From contig OZ257149.1 in the NCBI GenBank assembly GCA_965279085.1, positions 1-64,000 of the forward strand: DNA of 64,000 nucleotides, read 5' to 3'. The notes beneath the pieces were generated by a model. That model saw only the letters and a program-made list of their open reading frames with translations, was not told where the DNA came from and made no database searches. Positions 63,906 to 64,000 of the stretch are shown here, in pieces; the stretch's first letter is position 1; every line of letters starts with the position of its first letter. The DNA is from UBA7672 sp965279085 (GTDB lineage Bacteria > Pseudomonadota > Alphaproteobacteria > Caulobacterales > Hyphomonadaceae). Position numbers and translations under genes: made by a program.

Positions 63906-64000
63906 CGCGAACCCTCCGCATCAGGACTTTCAGCGACCGGTGAACGCTGACCTTGACCGCGCTTTCAGACATGCCGGATTTCCTCGCGGCCTCCGCGGTG
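63892..64000 (-). CDS. ECF sigma factor, C-terminal fragment (runs off window)
   Basis: Only the last 35 codons are visible. They read as sigma-70 region 4: EAARKSGMSESAVKVSVHRS, then LKVLMRRVRDE. This is the DNA-binding helix that recognises the -35 element. The rest of the gene lies beyond base 64000. It overlaps nrsF by 14 bases, the usual sigma/anti-sigma layout (SigF-NrsF type in Caulobacter). Confidence 0.85.
   Translation of the reverse strand, partial: TAEAARKSGMSESAVKVSVHRSLKVLMRRVRDENR

Overview
The window is GC-rich, densely packed chromosomal DNA from an alphaproteobacterium. Codon use, the DUF1109/NrsF anti-sigma gene, MASE1 hybrid kinases and alphaproteobacterial-style rut and polysaccharide genes suggest the Caulobacterales/Hyphomonadaceae area. 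That placement is inference; there is no rRNA or tRNA to anchor it. No CRISPR array, insertion sequence, prophage or origin was seen.

Region 1 (1-5.7 kb) is a pyrimidine (uracil) catabolism block. A truncated thiolase faces rutE, and rutE diverges from rutB, an EF-G-like gene, rutC, rutD and rutA. The EF-G-like protein has domains III-IV-V of elongation factor G but no GTPase domain.

Region 2 (5.8-32.2 kb) is a large envelope or exopolysaccharide locus. It holds two Wzx-type flippases, three GT-C type membrane glycosyltransferases (one fused to a GtrA domain), two GT4 and two GT2 glycosyltransferases, two sugar epimerase/dehydratases, a nucleotide-sugar dehydrogenase, a polysaccharide deacetylase, an LPG-synthase-type membrane protein, two UGM-like FAD proteins, a GMC oxidoreductase, a glycosidase-like lipoprotein and two methyltransferases. 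One methyltransferase resembles CmoA, which makes carboxy-SAM. Many genes overlap by 4 bp (ATGA), which implies translational coupling. No Wzy, Wza or Wzc homologue was recognised, so the locus is either incomplete here or uses another export route.

Region 3 (32.6-53.4 kb) is dominated by signal transduction. It has five response regulators and two hybrid histidine kinases; a third hybrid kinase lies further on, at 59.8 kb. Two copies of a three-gene cassette flank this region: an outer-membrane YaiO-like barrel, a membrane-anchored HEAT-repeat protein and a processive GT2 synthase. One copy lies on each strand, and both have the same unusual gene junctions (1-nt gap, then 4-nt ATGA overlap). 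I read this as a duplicated, sensor-controlled envelope glycan synthesis and export module. It is the best candidate here for an undescribed system. Small hypothetical genes, including a 32-residue membrane peptide, sit between the cassettes.

Region 4 (53.9-64 kb) is a mixed accessory stretch. It has putative lipoproteins, a DUF1036 protein, an M23-type peptidase, a TetR regulator with a nearby palindrome, a hybrid kinase, a frameshifted TolB-like gene and long gene-poor gaps. It ends in an NrsF anti-sigma factor overlapping the 3' end of an ECF sigma factor gene that runs off the window.
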